This document shows, piece by piece, positions 44,518 to 53,655 of a stretch of 64,000 nucleotides of DNA; within the stretch, counting starts at the first letter, position 1, and each line of letters begins with the position of its first letter. This DNA is from Komagataeibacter europaeus LMG 18890 (GTDB taxonomy: Bacteria > Pseudomonadota > Alphaproteobacteria > Acetobacterales > Acetobacteraceae). The notes under the pieces were generated by a model. The model did not search any database. It was not told the origin of the DNA and saw only the letters and a list, made by a program, of their open reading frames with translations. The stretch spans positions 31,898 through 95,897 of the forward strand of contig NZ_CADP01000005.1 of the NCBI RefSeq assembly GCF_000285295.1. Direction: 5' to 3'. The translations under genes were made by a program, and so were the position numbers.

Positions 44518-45522
44518 TTACGCCGCGCCGGGCTGGCTTTCCAGACTGGCGGAATTGGGCGTGCGGGGCAGAAAGAAGCGGATGAAACGCGCAAGGTTGG
44601 GCGCAAGCTTCGGCCGCAGCAGACGCGGGTCATAGCCGGAGAAGCGGCGTTCGTTCTCGATCAGGCAGATGTCAATCATGTCGCGCAGCGGCACATCGAC
44701 ATTGGCGACATCCTTCGTGCCATTCACGGTGAAGTTGTTGTCCTGCTCGTGCCTGTTGCCTTCGGCGTCAAACGTCGTGACCATGCCCAGCCGTTCATAC
44801 AGCAGGAACAGCCAGACCCCGATCACGCGCATCTCGAACCACGGGCGCTTCCACAGCGGCATGGTGGCGCGGTGCCACGCCAGCCAGTTGGCGAACAGCA
44901 GGATATGGCGGCATTCTTCCTGCATCACGGGTTCGAACGTGTCGATCAGCGCAGGCGGGAAGAAGGCGGATTTCTGTGCAATGGCAAACAGGCCAAATGC
45001 GAAGAAGCTGTCTACGCATTCCGAAAAACCCGTGACCAGATAGGCCCATTCCACGTCACGCGGTTCAATGTAGGGGGGCTCGGACGCCAGCGGAATGCCG
45101 TAGGCTTCCACCATCTTGGACAGGACTTCCTTGTGGCGGTTTTCCTCCCACGCGTTGCGTGACAGGGCGTCCTTCATGTCCGGGTCGTCAATCAGGCGGG
45201 CATAGGCTGCCATGCGCAGGCGGGCCTTGCCTTCGGTCTGGACGGCGATGTCCCAGATCGGCAGGGAGGTCACGCGTTCCAGCGTTTCCCGGTCCAGCTT
45301 TGGCCATTCGATGACCGACGGCTTGTAGGGATTGAAGGTATCGCGGAACATCTCCGCCACGGCCTGCTTGTGCTCCGCCGATCCGGGCGTGAGCGGTCCC
45401 GGCACCGGGCTGGACCAGTGGCGGGCATTGAAATCAGCCTTCGCCACGGCATCAGGGGTCGCGGCCCCCGGGTCACGGGCTTCGGGCAGAGTGGTGTAGA
45501 TGTCGGAAAGTGATTTCGTCAT
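44518..45522 (-). CDS. Ferritin-like di-iron protein of unknown function
   Basis: 334-aa protein starting MTKSLSDIYTTLPEARDPG; a longer frame upstream is not family-like. Two Glu-x2-His iron-binding motifs are seen, in AWEENRHKEVL and VMQEECRHILLFAN. They lie about 90 residues apart in long helices, the arrangement of ferritin-like di-iron carboxylate proteins such as rubrerythrins, acyl desaturases and COQ7. It lacks rubredoxin Cys pairs, so it is not a classical rubrerythrin. Oxidation of an unknown substrate is possible. No pathway partner is adjacent. Confidence 0.72.
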   Translation of the reverse strand: MTKSLSDIYTTLPEARDPGAATPDAVAKADFNARHWSSPVPGPLTPGSAEHKQAVAEMFRDTFNPYKPSVIEWPKLDRETLERVTSLPIWDIAVQTEGKARLRMAAYARLIDDPDMKDALSRNAWEENRHKEVLSKMVEAYGIPLASEPPYIEPRDVEWAYLVTGFSECVDSFFAFGLFAIAQKSAFFPPALIDTFEPVMQEECRHILLFANWLAWHRATMPLWKRPWFEMRVIGVWLFLLYERLGMVTTFDAEGNRHEQDNNFTVNGTKDVANVDVPLRDMIDICLIENERRFSGYDPRLLRPKLAPNLARFIRFFLPRTPNSASLESQPGAA

Positions 45523-45732
45523 GTCGGCTCGCTGCTCGGAACGGTGTCGCGTGGATACGCCGGCCGATGTGGCATTCATCCCAACAGCTGACACCCTGGT
45601 GGCTGCGGTCCATATCACACCAACCAGTAAGTGCAGAACTGTTATCTGGAATTTGCGGGGAATGCCGAAGCACCCACCGCACAACGCGACAACAGCATTA
45701 TGGACCCGCCAAGCGGTCCGCCTTGCCTTAAA

Positions 45733-46407
45733 TCAATGCAGGTCAGAGATTTTGTCGATCACGCGCGTCACCAGCCCGTAATCGATCGCTTCGGAGGCGG
45801 ACATCCAGTAATTGCGGTCCGTGTCCTTGCACACCTTTTCATAAGGCTGCCCGGTTTCGCGCGCGAACAGGCGGTTCAGGCGTTCACGCATCTTGATGAT
45901 CTCACGCGCCTCGATATCGATATCGGTCGCGGGACCACGCACGCCGCCCATGGGCTGGTGCAGCAGGAAACGCGTGTTGGGCAGGCAGTAGCGCCGTTCC
46001 CTGTTCCCCGCGGCAAAGATCAGCGCGCCGGCGGACGCGACCCAGCCGGTGCCGATCATGTTGATGGGCGCCACCGAATCGACAAAGCGGATCATGTCAT
46101 GGATGGTGTCGCCACTTTCCACATGACCACCGGGGGAGTTGACGTAAACATCAATCGGCTTGTCCGACGCACCGGCCAGCGCCAGCAGGCGGCCGGTCAC
46201 GTCACGGGCGATCTTGTCATTGATCGGACCGAACACCAGCACCTTGCGCTGGTCGAACAGGCGGCTTTCCAGTTCCCCGATGGGGGAGGACAGGGTGCGG
46301 TTCTTGTCGGGTTCCTCGGTTTCCGGGCCCTGGGGCTCGGGGATATCGGGATCCCTGGGATCTTCTTCATCCATGCGGATGCGGTGTTTCGGCTGCATGC
46401 CGTTCAT
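45733..46407 (-). CDS. clpP: ClpP-like protease subunit with Ser-His-Asn triad
   Basis: 224 aa from the ATG at 46407, which has AGGGAG seven bases upstream. A 45-residue acidic, Pro-rich leader (EEDPRDPDIPEPQGPETEEP) precedes the ClpP fold. Nucleophile Ser125 is in GWVASAGALIF and His150 in LLHQPMGG. Counting as in E. coli ClpP, the third triad position is Asn199 (KDTDRNYWM), where Asp is usual. The structural motif YVNSPGGHVESG is present. No clpX or tig lies beside it, so this is probably a second ClpP rather than the housekeeping one. Confidence 0.88.
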   Translation of the reverse strand: MNGMQPKHRIRMDEEDPRDPDIPEPQGPETEEPDKNRTLSSPIGELESRLFDQRKVLVFGPINDKIARDVTGRLLALAGASDKPIDVYVNSPGGHVESGDTIHDMIRFVDSVAPINMIGTGWVASAGALIFAAGNRERRYCLPNTRFLLHQPMGGVRGPATDIDIEAREIIKMRERLNRLFARETGQPYEKVCKDTDRNYWMSASEAIDYGLVTRVIDKISDLH

Positions 46408-46617
46408 CGGGTTCTCCCTATTCTCCGGGACTGTCCTGGTCATGCCCTTATCCTGCGCCGCCTTGCGTCCGGTGCCAAGTCCCGACCTGACAATCGGGCA
46501 CAATGACCCGGCCGGTTACGGACCGGGTGCGCGATCCCCCTCGCTAAGATCGGCATTGCAGGCTAGTTTGCCCCGGTCATGTCGTGTGCAGGCCGAAAAA
46601 GGCCATGGGAGCTAAGA

Positions 46618-47622
46618 TTGGGAAAGCTGGCACCATCGCCAAGTCCCGGAAGATTTTTTTTTCCGCCATCCAGACGCACCGCCGCCGCGCGGGCTGCCCT
46701 GCTGGCGCTGTTTGCCACGGGCGTGGCGGGCTGCGCGCACCATCAGGACACGGTCGATTCCGTGTCGGACTGGTACCATAACTACCAGGGCGGCGTGATC
46801 GGCCAGCAGCGTCCCCCGCCGCCCGGCACCCACCAGCCCTATCCCAAGGTCGGGCTGGGACCGGACAGGACGCCCGAACTCCCCTCGCCTGAACTGCGCG
46901 AAGACATCACCGCGGACCTCGAGGCGCAGCGCGAACTCAACCAGCGCCAGGACGCGATCATGGGCACTATGCCCACGGCCGCCGACATTCCCCCCATTCC
47001 GTCGCATCCGTCGGACAGTGGCGGGGGACAGTCCGCCTCCCTCGCGGCGGCGGATGACGGCGCGCAGGCGGGACGGCAGGCGACTGGCGGCGTCAGGGCG
47101 AAATCCGAACGCGGCATGTCCCACCAGGCCGAGCCCGTGCGGGATGCGCAGGGGCAACTGGTCATGCCGGAGGTAACGGAAGCGGTACCCGACACCCCCG
47201 AGGCGATCCCCGCCAACCTGCCCGCCATTGCCGATGGGCCGCCGGAACTGCCCTCGGTGGGGGGGATCAGCCTGCCTGACAATGCCGCGCGTGACGGCAT
47301 GGACCTGCCGACCTATCACCTCGCGACACCGGATGACGGGGATCAGGTGCGCTTCCTGCCCGGATCGGACCAGATCGAGGATGGCGAGGAAGACGTGGTC
47401 GGCAACGTGGTAAAACAGCGTGGCAACCGCTTTGTGATCGTGAATGGCTATGGCAATGCTGCCACCGCCACGTCGGAAGGGCAGACCGCGGCCCTCAACC
47501 TTGCCCTGCTACGCACCCGCACCCTGACCAACATGCTGCGCGCCCGTGGCGTGCCAGCCAACCGCATCGTGGTACACGCCCATGCCTTTGGCAATGGTGC
47601 AAGAATTGCCATCGTGCGCTAG
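46618..47622 (+). CDS. OmpA-like lipoprotein, TTG start
   Basis: 334-aa predicted outer-membrane lipoprotein. GGGAG lies six bases before TTG 46618, which decides the start over an ATG at 46579 that has no such site. The signal peptide ends at lipobox VAGCAHHQ. The long Pro/Glu-rich middle is probably disordered. The last 100 residues look like an OmpA/peptidoglycan-binding fold (FVIVNGYGNAATATSEGQ, then LLRTRTLTNMLRARGVPANR). A run of nine T (46654-46662) encodes three Phe in the signal peptide. Function beyond envelope structure is unknown. Confidence 0.72.
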   Translation: MGKLAPSPSPGRFFFPPSRRTAAARAALLALFATGVAGCAHHQDTVDSVSDWYHNYQGGVIGQQRPPPPGTHQPYPKVGLGPDRTPELPSPELREDITADLEAQRELNQRQDAIMGTMPTAADIPPIPSHPSDSGGGQSASLAAADDGAQAGRQATGGVRAKSERGMSHQAEPVRDAQGQLVMPEVTEAVPDTPEAIPANLPAIADGPPELPSVGGISLPDNAARDGMDLPTYHLATPDDGDQVRFLPGSDQIEDGEEDVVGNVVKQRGNRFVIVNGYGNAATATSEGQTAALNLALLRTRTLTNMLRARGVPANRIVVHAHAFGNGARIAIVR

Positions 47623-47706
47623 AGTGTGGCGCACACCCCCGACGGGTGACCTGCCATTTCCCCAACCCGGCGCACGGATTGCCGCGCGCCCGTAACAGAG
47701 CGTCCC

Positions 47707-48948
47707 ATGACCGAAGAATTCCACCGTATCCGCCGTCTGCCGCCCTATGTCTTCGCTGAAGTCAACAAGGCCAAGGCCCAGGCCCGAGCGCGGGGGGAGG
47801 ACATTATTGATCTGGGCATGGGCAATCCCGACACCCCCACCCCGCCCCATATCGTGCAGAAGCTGGTGGAAACGGTGGCCGACCCGCGCGCGCACCGTTA
47901 TTCGGTCAGTCGCGGCATTCCGGGCCTGCGCCGGGCGCTGGCGGGATATTATGAACGCCGCTTCAACGTAAAGCTGGACCCCGAGACGGAAGTGATCGCG
48001 ACCCTCGGGTCCAAGGAAGGGCTGGCCAACCTTGCCTCCGCCATCACCAGCCCGGGCGATACGATCCTGGTGCCCAACCCGTCCTATCCCATCCATCAGT
48101 TCGGCTTCATCATCGCCGGCGCGTCCGTGCGCTCCATTCCCGCGACGCCGGATGATGAAATGCTGGAGGCGCTGGACCGCGCGGTGCGCCATTCCGTGCC
48201 GAAGCCCACGGCGCTGATTGTCAATTTTCCGTCAAATCCCACCGCATATCTCGCTGACCTCGATTTCTACCGCAAGCTGGTGGCGTTCGCGCGCAAGCAC
48301 GAAATCTGGATCCTGTCGGACCTGGCGTATGCGGAAATCTATTTTGGCGACAAGGTTCCCCCTTCCATCCTCGAGGTGCCGGGGGCGAAGGACATCGCCG
48401 TCGAGTTCACGTCCCTGTCCAAGACCTATTCCATGGCGGGCTGGCGCATGGGCTTCGCCGCGGGCAACCCGAAGCTGATCGCGGCCCTGACCCGCATCAA
48501 GTCCTATCTGGATTATGGCGCGTTCACCCCCATTCAGGTCGCGGCGGTCGCGGCACTCAGCGGTCCGCAGGACTGCGTGGCCGAAATCCGCGACATCTAC
48601 CGCAAGCGCCGCGACGTGCTGATCCAGGGACTGCAGACGGCGGGATGGGACGTCCCTTCCCCCGAAGGGTCGATGTTCGCATGGGCGCCAATCCCCGGAC
48701 GCTTCCGTGAACTGGGCAGCGTGGGCTTTTCCAAGCTGCTGCTGAAGGAAGCAGGTGTTGCGGTGGCCCCCGGCCTTGGCTTCGGGGAACATGGCGAGGG
48801 TTTCGTACGCATCGGACTGGTGGAAAACACCCAGCGCCTGCGTCAGGCCTGCCGCTCCATCCGCCATTTCATGACGGAACACGGCGGCACGGCCCCCACC
48901 ACGCAGCAGGCCGCCCCGCTGCCTGACACACAGCCCGCCCATTCATGA
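47707..48948 (+). CDS. alaC: Class I aminotransferase, alanine transaminase (AlaC-like)
   Basis: 413-aa PLP enzyme beginning MTEEFHRIRRLPPYVFAEV, a start shared with AlaC. Motifs are DLGMGNPDTPTP, NFPSNPTA, LSDLAYAEIYFG and the Schiff-base Lys in SLSKTYSMAGWRMGF. It probably makes alanine from pyruvate and glutamate. In several bacteria this gene precedes hom, as here (28-base gap), which could also suggest an aspartate or methionine role; the specificity is inferred. Confidence 0.88.
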   Translation: MTEEFHRIRRLPPYVFAEVNKAKAQARARGEDIIDLGMGNPDTPTPPHIVQKLVETVADPRAHRYSVSRGIPGLRRALAGYYERRFNVKLDPETEVIATLGSKEGLANLASAITSPGDTILVPNPSYPIHQFGFIIAGASVRSIPATPDDEMLEALDRAVRHSVPKPTALIVNFPSNPTAYLADLDFYRKLVAFARKHEIWILSDLAYAEIYFGDKVPPSILEVPGAKDIAVEFTSLSKTYSMAGWRMGFAAGNPKLIAALTRIKSYLDYGAFTPIQVAAVAALSGPQDCVAEIRDIYRKRRDVLIQGLQTAGWDVPSPEGSMFAWAPIPGRFRELGSVGFSKLLLKEAGVAVAPGLGFGEHGEGFVRIGLVENTQRLRQACRSIRHFMTEHGGTAPTTQQAAPLPDTQPAHS

Positions 48949-48975
48949 CTGCCCTTATCGGTTGACGGAAAACAG

Positions 48976-50313
48976 ATGACTTCTTCCCCTTGCAGACCCG
49001 CCCCCAAACCGCCCCTGCGCATCGGCATTGCGGGGCTGGGTACGGTTGGTGCCGGCGTCGTAAAACTGCTGCGTGAAAACGCCGACCTGATCCATGCCCG
49101 CGCGGGCCGCGAACTGGTGGTGACCGCCGTAAGCGCGCGCGACCGCACGCGCGACCGTGGCGTGGACCTGAGCAATGTCGCCTGGTGTGACACGCCCGAG
49201 GAACTGGCCACCCACCCCGATGTGGACGTGGTGGCGGAACTGATTGGCGGGGCGGAAGGTCCGGCGCGCCTGACGGTGACGCGCGCGCTGGAAAACCGCC
49301 GCCCGGTGGTGACCGCCAACAAGGCGCTGATCGCCATTCACGGCGCCGAACTGGCCTGCACGGCGCAGGCGGCGGGCGTGCCGCTGATGTTTGAGGCGGC
49401 GGTGGCCGGTGGCATTCCCGCCATCAAGACCGTGCGTGAGGGGCTGGCGGCGGACCGGATCCTGAAGATCGGCGGCATCCTGAACGGCACATGCAACTAC
49501 ATCCTGACCGTCATGCATGAAACCGGGCGGGATTTTGCCGAAATCCTGGCCGATGCGCAGAAGCTGGGCTATGCCGAGGCCGATCCCTCGACTGACGTGG
49601 ACGGCATTGATACCGCGCACAAGCTGGCAATCCTTGCCGGGCTGGCATTCGGACGGCCCGTGGTGTTTGCCTCCGTCTATATCGAGGGCATCCGCCGCAT
49701 TGGCGCGCTGGACCTGCAGTTCGCGCGCAAGATGGGTTACCGCATCAAGCTGCTTGGCATCGCGCGCCAGCATGAAAATGGTATCGAGGCCCGGGTCCAT
49801 CCCTGCCTTGTCCCGCAGGATGCACCCATTGCGCAGGTCAACGGCGTATTCAACGCCGTGGTGGTGGAAGGGGCCTTTGTCGGCCGCCTGATGCTAGAAG
49901 GCCGGGGTGCGGGCGAAGGGCCGACGGCCACTGCCGTATGCGCCGACCTGATCGATATCGCCCGTGGCTCCGCCATGCCGGTATGGGGCTGCGCCGCCGA
50001 CAGCCTGATGCAGGCCGTGGCCCTGCCTGCCAAATCGTTCATGGGCGAGTACTACCTGCGCCTGAACGTGGAAGACCGCCCCGGCGTGATTGCCGACATC
50101 ACGGCGGTGCTGCGCGACAACGGCGTATCGCTGCGCAGCATGCTCCAGCATGCCGACGCGCATGACGTCCGCCCCGATGGCACCCATGCCGTGCCACTGG
50201 TGCTGCTGACGCACAGGACCAACGAGGCAGCAATGCAGCATGCCCTGCACCATATTGCCGAACTGCCCGCCGTACTGGATGAGCCCGCGCTGATCCGTAT
50301 CGAAGCGGCCTGA
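48976..50313 (+). CDS. hom: Homoserine dehydrogenase
   Basis: NAD(P)-dependent reduction of aspartate semialdehyde to homoserine, the branch to threonine and methionine. It is 445 aa. The Rossmann motif GIAGLGTVGAGVVK and catalytic GGILNGTCNYIL are visible, then YAEADPSTDVDGIDTAHK. A C-terminal ACT domain starts near LNVEDRPGVIADI and suggests feedback by threonine. It is monofunctional, with no aspartate kinase part. Confidence 0.97.
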   Translation: MTSSPCRPAPKPPLRIGIAGLGTVGAGVVKLLRENADLIHARAGRELVVTAVSARDRTRDRGVDLSNVAWCDTPEELATHPDVDVVAELIGGAEGPARLTVTRALENRRPVVTANKALIAIHGAELACTAQAAGVPLMFEAAVAGGIPAIKTVREGLAADRILKIGGILNGTCNYILTVMHETGRDFAEILADAQKLGYAEADPSTDVDGIDTAHKLAILAGLAFGRPVVFASVYIEGIRRIGALDLQFARKMGYRIKLLGIARQHENGIEARVHPCLVPQDAPIAQVNGVFNAVVVEGAFVGRLMLEGRGAGEGPTATAVCADLIDIARGSAMPVWGCAADSLMQAVALPAKSFMGEYYLRLNVEDRPGVIADITAVLRDNGVSLRSMLQHADAHDVRPDGTHAVPLVLLTHRTNEAAMQHALHHIAELPAVLDEPALIRIEAA

Positions 50314-50322
50314 ACACCGGGC

Positions 50323-50351
50323 GATGGATGGTCCAGGGCGGACCATTCATC
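50323..50351 (+). terminator. Hairpin between hom and recJ
   Basis: GATGGATGGTCC (50323-50334) pairs with GGACCATTCATC (50340-50351), 12 pairs including one G-U, around AGGGC. No T tract follows, so it may be a weak terminator or an mRNA stabiliser between hom and recJ. Confidence 0.5.
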
Positions 50352-50391
50352 CTGCCCTGCCCGCGCCGCATACCAACAAGGATCCGTTTTC

Positions 50392-52242
50392 ATGTCCGCT
50401 GCCGACCTGCTTTCCCCCTTTCCCGCGTCCCCCGCGCCACAGGAGGCGGAGCAGACGCCAGCCGTGCTGGGGGTGACGCGCAGTGTCACGGGCCGCCGGT
50501 GGAACTGGCGCGAAGGCGGGCAGGCCAGCCATACCGACCGCATGGGAACGGCCATTGCACAGCAGACCGGGCTGCCGGAAATCGTCGGTCGCATGCTGGC
50601 CCTGCGCCACATTGCCCCCGAACGGGTTGCAACCTACCTGACCCCCACCCTGCGGGCGCTGATGCCCGACCCGTCCACCTTCACGGACATGGATGCCGCG
50701 GCCATCCGTCTGGCCACCGCCATCCGTAACGGGGAAACGGTGGGCCTGTTCGGGGATTATGATGTGGATGGCGCGTGCTCCACGGCACTTCTGACCGATT
50801 TCCTGCGCCGTCAGGGCTGCACGGTGCTGACCCATATTCCCGACCGCATGACGGAAGGCTACGGCCCGAACATCCCCGCAATCGAGGCCATGCAGGATCA
50901 GGGCGCCAGCCTGATTGTCTGCCTGGACTGCGGCACGGCGGCGGTTGACGTGCTGGAACATGCAAGCGGGCGCGGTGACATCATCGTCCTTGATCACCAT
51001 CAGGTGCAGGGCGCCCTGCCGCGTGTGCTGGCCACGGTCAATCCGAACCGGCCTGACTGCCCGTCCGGCCTGCACGGCATCTGCGCGGCGGCGGTTACGT
51101 TCATGACCGTGGTGGCGACAGTCCGCATCCTGCGCCGTGAAGGTTGGTTCGAATCCCGTCCCGAACCGCAATTGATGGACAGCCTCGACCTCGTGGCGCT
51201 GGCGACCGTATGCGATGTCATGCCGTTAAGCGGCCTGAACCGCGCCTTTGTCGCGCAGGGGCTGAAGGTCATGGCGCGGCGGCAGCGCACGGGCATTGCG
51301 GCCCTGCTGGAGGCTGCGGGCGCGCGTGACCCGCTTTCGGCGTTTACATGCGGATTCGCACTTGGTCCCCGGATCAATGCAGGGGGGCGTATCGCGGATT
51401 CCGGTCTGGGGCTGCGCCTGTTGCTGTGCGAGGACGCGGCAGAAGCGCAGGCCCTGGCCGAGAAGCTGAATTCCGTCAACCATAACCGGCAGAGCGTCGA
51501 ATCCGGCATCCTTGACCGCGCCATGGAACTGGCGGTGGCGCAACGCGCACAGGGGCATGCCGTACTGGTACTGAGCGGCCGGGACTGGCACCCCGGCGTG
51601 GTCGGGATCGTGGCCGGGCGGATCAAGGAAAAATTCAACCGCCCCGTGCTGGTTGGCGCGGAAATGGAAGATGGCAGCGTAAAAGGCTCCGCCCGGTCCG
51701 TCCCGGGACAGGACCTTGGCGGCGCCATTATCGCGGCACGGCAGGCGGGACTGCTGTCATCGGGCGGGGGGCACGCCATGGCGGCGGGATTCGGACTACC
51801 GGCGGATGGCATCCCTGCCCTGCATGAATTCCTTGACCACCATCTGGCCACCGCAGCCAGCCTGCCCGACGCCGTGGACCTGACCATCGACGCCGTGGTG
51901 AATGTCGCGGCGGCTGATGTCGCTCTTGCAACCGACATGGACCGCCTGGCCCCGTTTGGGGCGGGCAATGACGAACCGCTGATCGCGCTGCCCCGCGTGC
52001 GCGTGGCCTATGCCGAACGGATCGGGCGGGAAGGCAATACCCTGCGCCTGACGCTGCAGGGTGAAGGCCGCGGCCCCCGGCTGAAGGCGCTGGTGTTCCG
52101 CGCCAATGAAAGCCCGCTGGCCCCCGTTCTGGAAGATCGGGACATGCCACCGCTGCATCTGGCGGGGTGGCTGCGTGCCGAAAGCTGGAATGGCCGGACA
52201 TCCGCCACTTTTTTCATCCGTGACGTGGCAATCGCCGAATAA
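50392..52242 (+). CDS. recJ: Single-stranded-DNA-specific exonuclease RecJ
   Basis: 5'-3' exonuclease acting in recombination and mismatch repair. It is 616 aa with the DHH phosphoesterase motifs FGDYDVDGACSTALL, LDCGTAAVD and LDHHQVQGALP. The DHHA1 motif is in SGGGHAMAAGFG, and an OB-fold sits at the C-terminus. Length is slightly above E. coli's. It is followed by tRNA-Glu. Confidence 0.95.
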   Translation: MSAADLLSPFPASPAPQEAEQTPAVLGVTRSVTGRRWNWREGGQASHTDRMGTAIAQQTGLPEIVGRMLALRHIAPERVATYLTPTLRALMPDPSTFTDMDAAAIRLATAIRNGETVGLFGDYDVDGACSTALLTDFLRRQGCTVLTHIPDRMTEGYGPNIPAIEAMQDQGASLIVCLDCGTAAVDVLEHASGRGDIIVLDHHQVQGALPRVLATVNPNRPDCPSGLHGICAAAVTFMTVVATVRILRREGWFESRPEPQLMDSLDLVALATVCDVMPLSGLNRAFVAQGLKVMARRQRTGIAALLEAAGARDPLSAFTCGFALGPRINAGGRIADSGLGLRLLLCEDAAEAQALAEKLNSVNHNRQSVESGILDRAMELAVAQRAQGHAVLVLSGRDWHPGVVGIVAGRIKEKFNRPVLVGAEMEDGSVKGSARSVPGQDLGGAIIAARQAGLLSSGGGHAMAAGFGLPADGIPALHEFLDHHLATAASLPDAVDLTIDAVVNVAAADVALATDMDRLAPFGAGNDEPLIALPRVRVAYAERIGREGNTLRLTLQGEGRGPRLKALVFRANESPLAPVLEDRDMPPLHLAGWLRAESWNGRTSATFFIRDVAIAE

Positions 52243-52310
52243 TTTCAATATTTTTGAATCAGGGGGTTGACCCTACCCCCGTGTCGGGATACTTACCGCT
52301 CACGCCTTTA

Positions 52311-52386
52311 GTCCCGTTCGTCTAGAGGCCTAGGACACCGCCCTTTCACGGCGGCAACACGGGTTCGAATCCCGTACGGGACGCCA
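52311..52386 (+). tRNA. tRNA-Glu (anticodon TTC), CCA encoded
   Basis: The 76-base cloverleaf has acceptor GTCCCGT/ACGGGAC, anticodon TTC in CCCTTTCACG, T-arm GGGTTCGAATCCC and an encoded CCA end. It lies about 70 bases after recJ. Confidence 0.97.
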
Positions 52387-52884
52387 GCTACTTTACCGCA
52401 GTTTACTGCGGGTCTTGGCTGATTACAGGCACTTTCCAAGTCTCTGTATCTTTAATACGCAGAATGCTTTTGGCACTCTGTCATGCATGGGACTGGTACT
52501 TTTTTAAAGTATCGTCATGCACTGGCTGAAAAGCTGTTTCAAAAAACTACCGACAACGCATCGTGCAAAATGCAGAGAAATTTCTGCCAAAGCTTTTCTG
52601 GAATGCTTCAGCACACGTTGCCTGGACGGTTCTATCTGAAAAGCCCGCCATTTCGACATCATGTAAATCATAAAGACGTTTTTATTGATCAACGAATTTC
52701 CGGACATTCCTTAAAATAAAGAAGCATCAGGAAACCTGCGCTACTTTCCTGTCACAGCCCTATTCCAGAACAATCGCCGGATAAAGATCACGCCTGCACC
52801 GTTTTCACCCGCAACACGACAGGTCATGAACGCGGCCGCACAGACCTTTTTTCTCACATGTCTGTACTGCTGGAATCCATTTTT
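52387..52884. other. AT-rich gap with no supported gene
   Basis: About 500 bases between tRNA-Glu and the end of eutC, low in GC compared with both sides. Short opposing frames near 52483-52719 have no ribosome-binding site and no recognisable protein. tRNA 3' flanks are common integration sites, but I find no integrase or repeat of the tRNA end here. Confidence 0.5.
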
Positions 52885-53655
52885 TTATTGCCCTGATTTA
52901 TCCGATAACATTTTCTGCGGATCCGGGCGGACGGTCTGCTCGATAGTACAGGTTTCGTCCTTGAGATTGACGCCACTGTAATTGCGCGTCCGCGCCGTCT
53001 TCAGCAACCATGCCAGAGCGTTTGCCGCGGCCATGGCGGATAGCCCGCCATGACCGTGGATGTTGGAAATGCAGTTCCGTCCCGAATCCCGCATCCCTAT
53101 CTGCGGATTCCATGTCATGTACAGGCTCATGCTTTCGGCGCAACGCAGGCCGGGACGTTCCCCGATCATCATCACCACGCACCGCGCGCCCAGACAGGTC
53201 GCGATTTCATCGCCCAACGCCACCCGTGCCCTGTGCGCCACAACCAGTGGAGCGATACGCCAGTCCGTCAGCAGGGGCATCATCGCCGCCAGTACCGCGG
53301 GGCCCTGCTGCTCTGCCGCAAGGGCCGATAGCCCATCGGCAATGACGAACACGACATCATACTGCCCGTGCGGCAGGCTTTCGCGGCTTCTGTCGGATAA
53401 CTGTCGCCCAAGGTCGGGACGCCTTACGTATTCCTCGCGGTCCCGGGCCCTGCTTTCAACCTCGATCGGGGGCTGTGACAGGTTCAGCCGACTGGTATCC
53501 AGCGTGGTGGAGACAGCATGACGCGCACGGACATGGGCGTACTGGAATTCCCGCACGGCCGCGCCGGAAATCGTGTCGCCAGCACGGGGCAGGCCGATCC
53601 GCGCCGAGGTCCGCGCCTGCAGCCCCTGCCAGGAAACAGGACGGTCATCAGTCAT
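52885..53655 (-). CDS. eutC: Ethanolamine ammonia-lyase small subunit
   Basis: 256-aa light chain of the adenosylcobalamin enzyme that splits ethanolamine to acetaldehyde and ammonia. Typical segments are TSARIGLPRAG, VVFVIADGLSALA, MMIGERPGLRCAESMSLYM and NCISNIHGHGGLS. The start at 53655 lies eight bases inside the end of eutB, so the subunits are co-translated. B12 dependence is known for the family. Confidence 0.96.
   Translation of the reverse strand: MTDDRPVSWQGLQARTSARIGLPRAGDTISGAAVREFQYAHVRARHAVSTTLDTSRLNLSQPPIEVESRARDREEYVRRPDLGRQLSDRSRESLPHGQYDVVFVIADGLSALAAEQQGPAVLAAMMPLLTDWRIAPLVVAHRARVALGDEIATCLGARCVVMMIGERPGLRCAESMSLYMTWNPQIGMRDSGRNCISNIHGHGGLSAMAAANALAWLLKTARTRNYSGVNLKDETCTIEQTVRPDPQKMLSDKSGQ

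Noticed and set aside
52483..52719. 78-codon plus-strand frame and opposing 67-codon frame after tRNA-Glu
   Set aside because: Both lie in low-GC sequence without initiation signals or recognisable products.
52500..52720. Possible fifth copy of the dispersed repeat after tRNA-Glu
   Set aside because: Only short A/T-rich similarity (GCTGTTTCAAAAA); the GCCGCC/GGCGGC hairpin is missing.
52311..52884. Integration site or genomic island boundary at tRNA-Glu
   Set aside because: No integrase and no direct repeat of the tRNA 3' end were found in the window.
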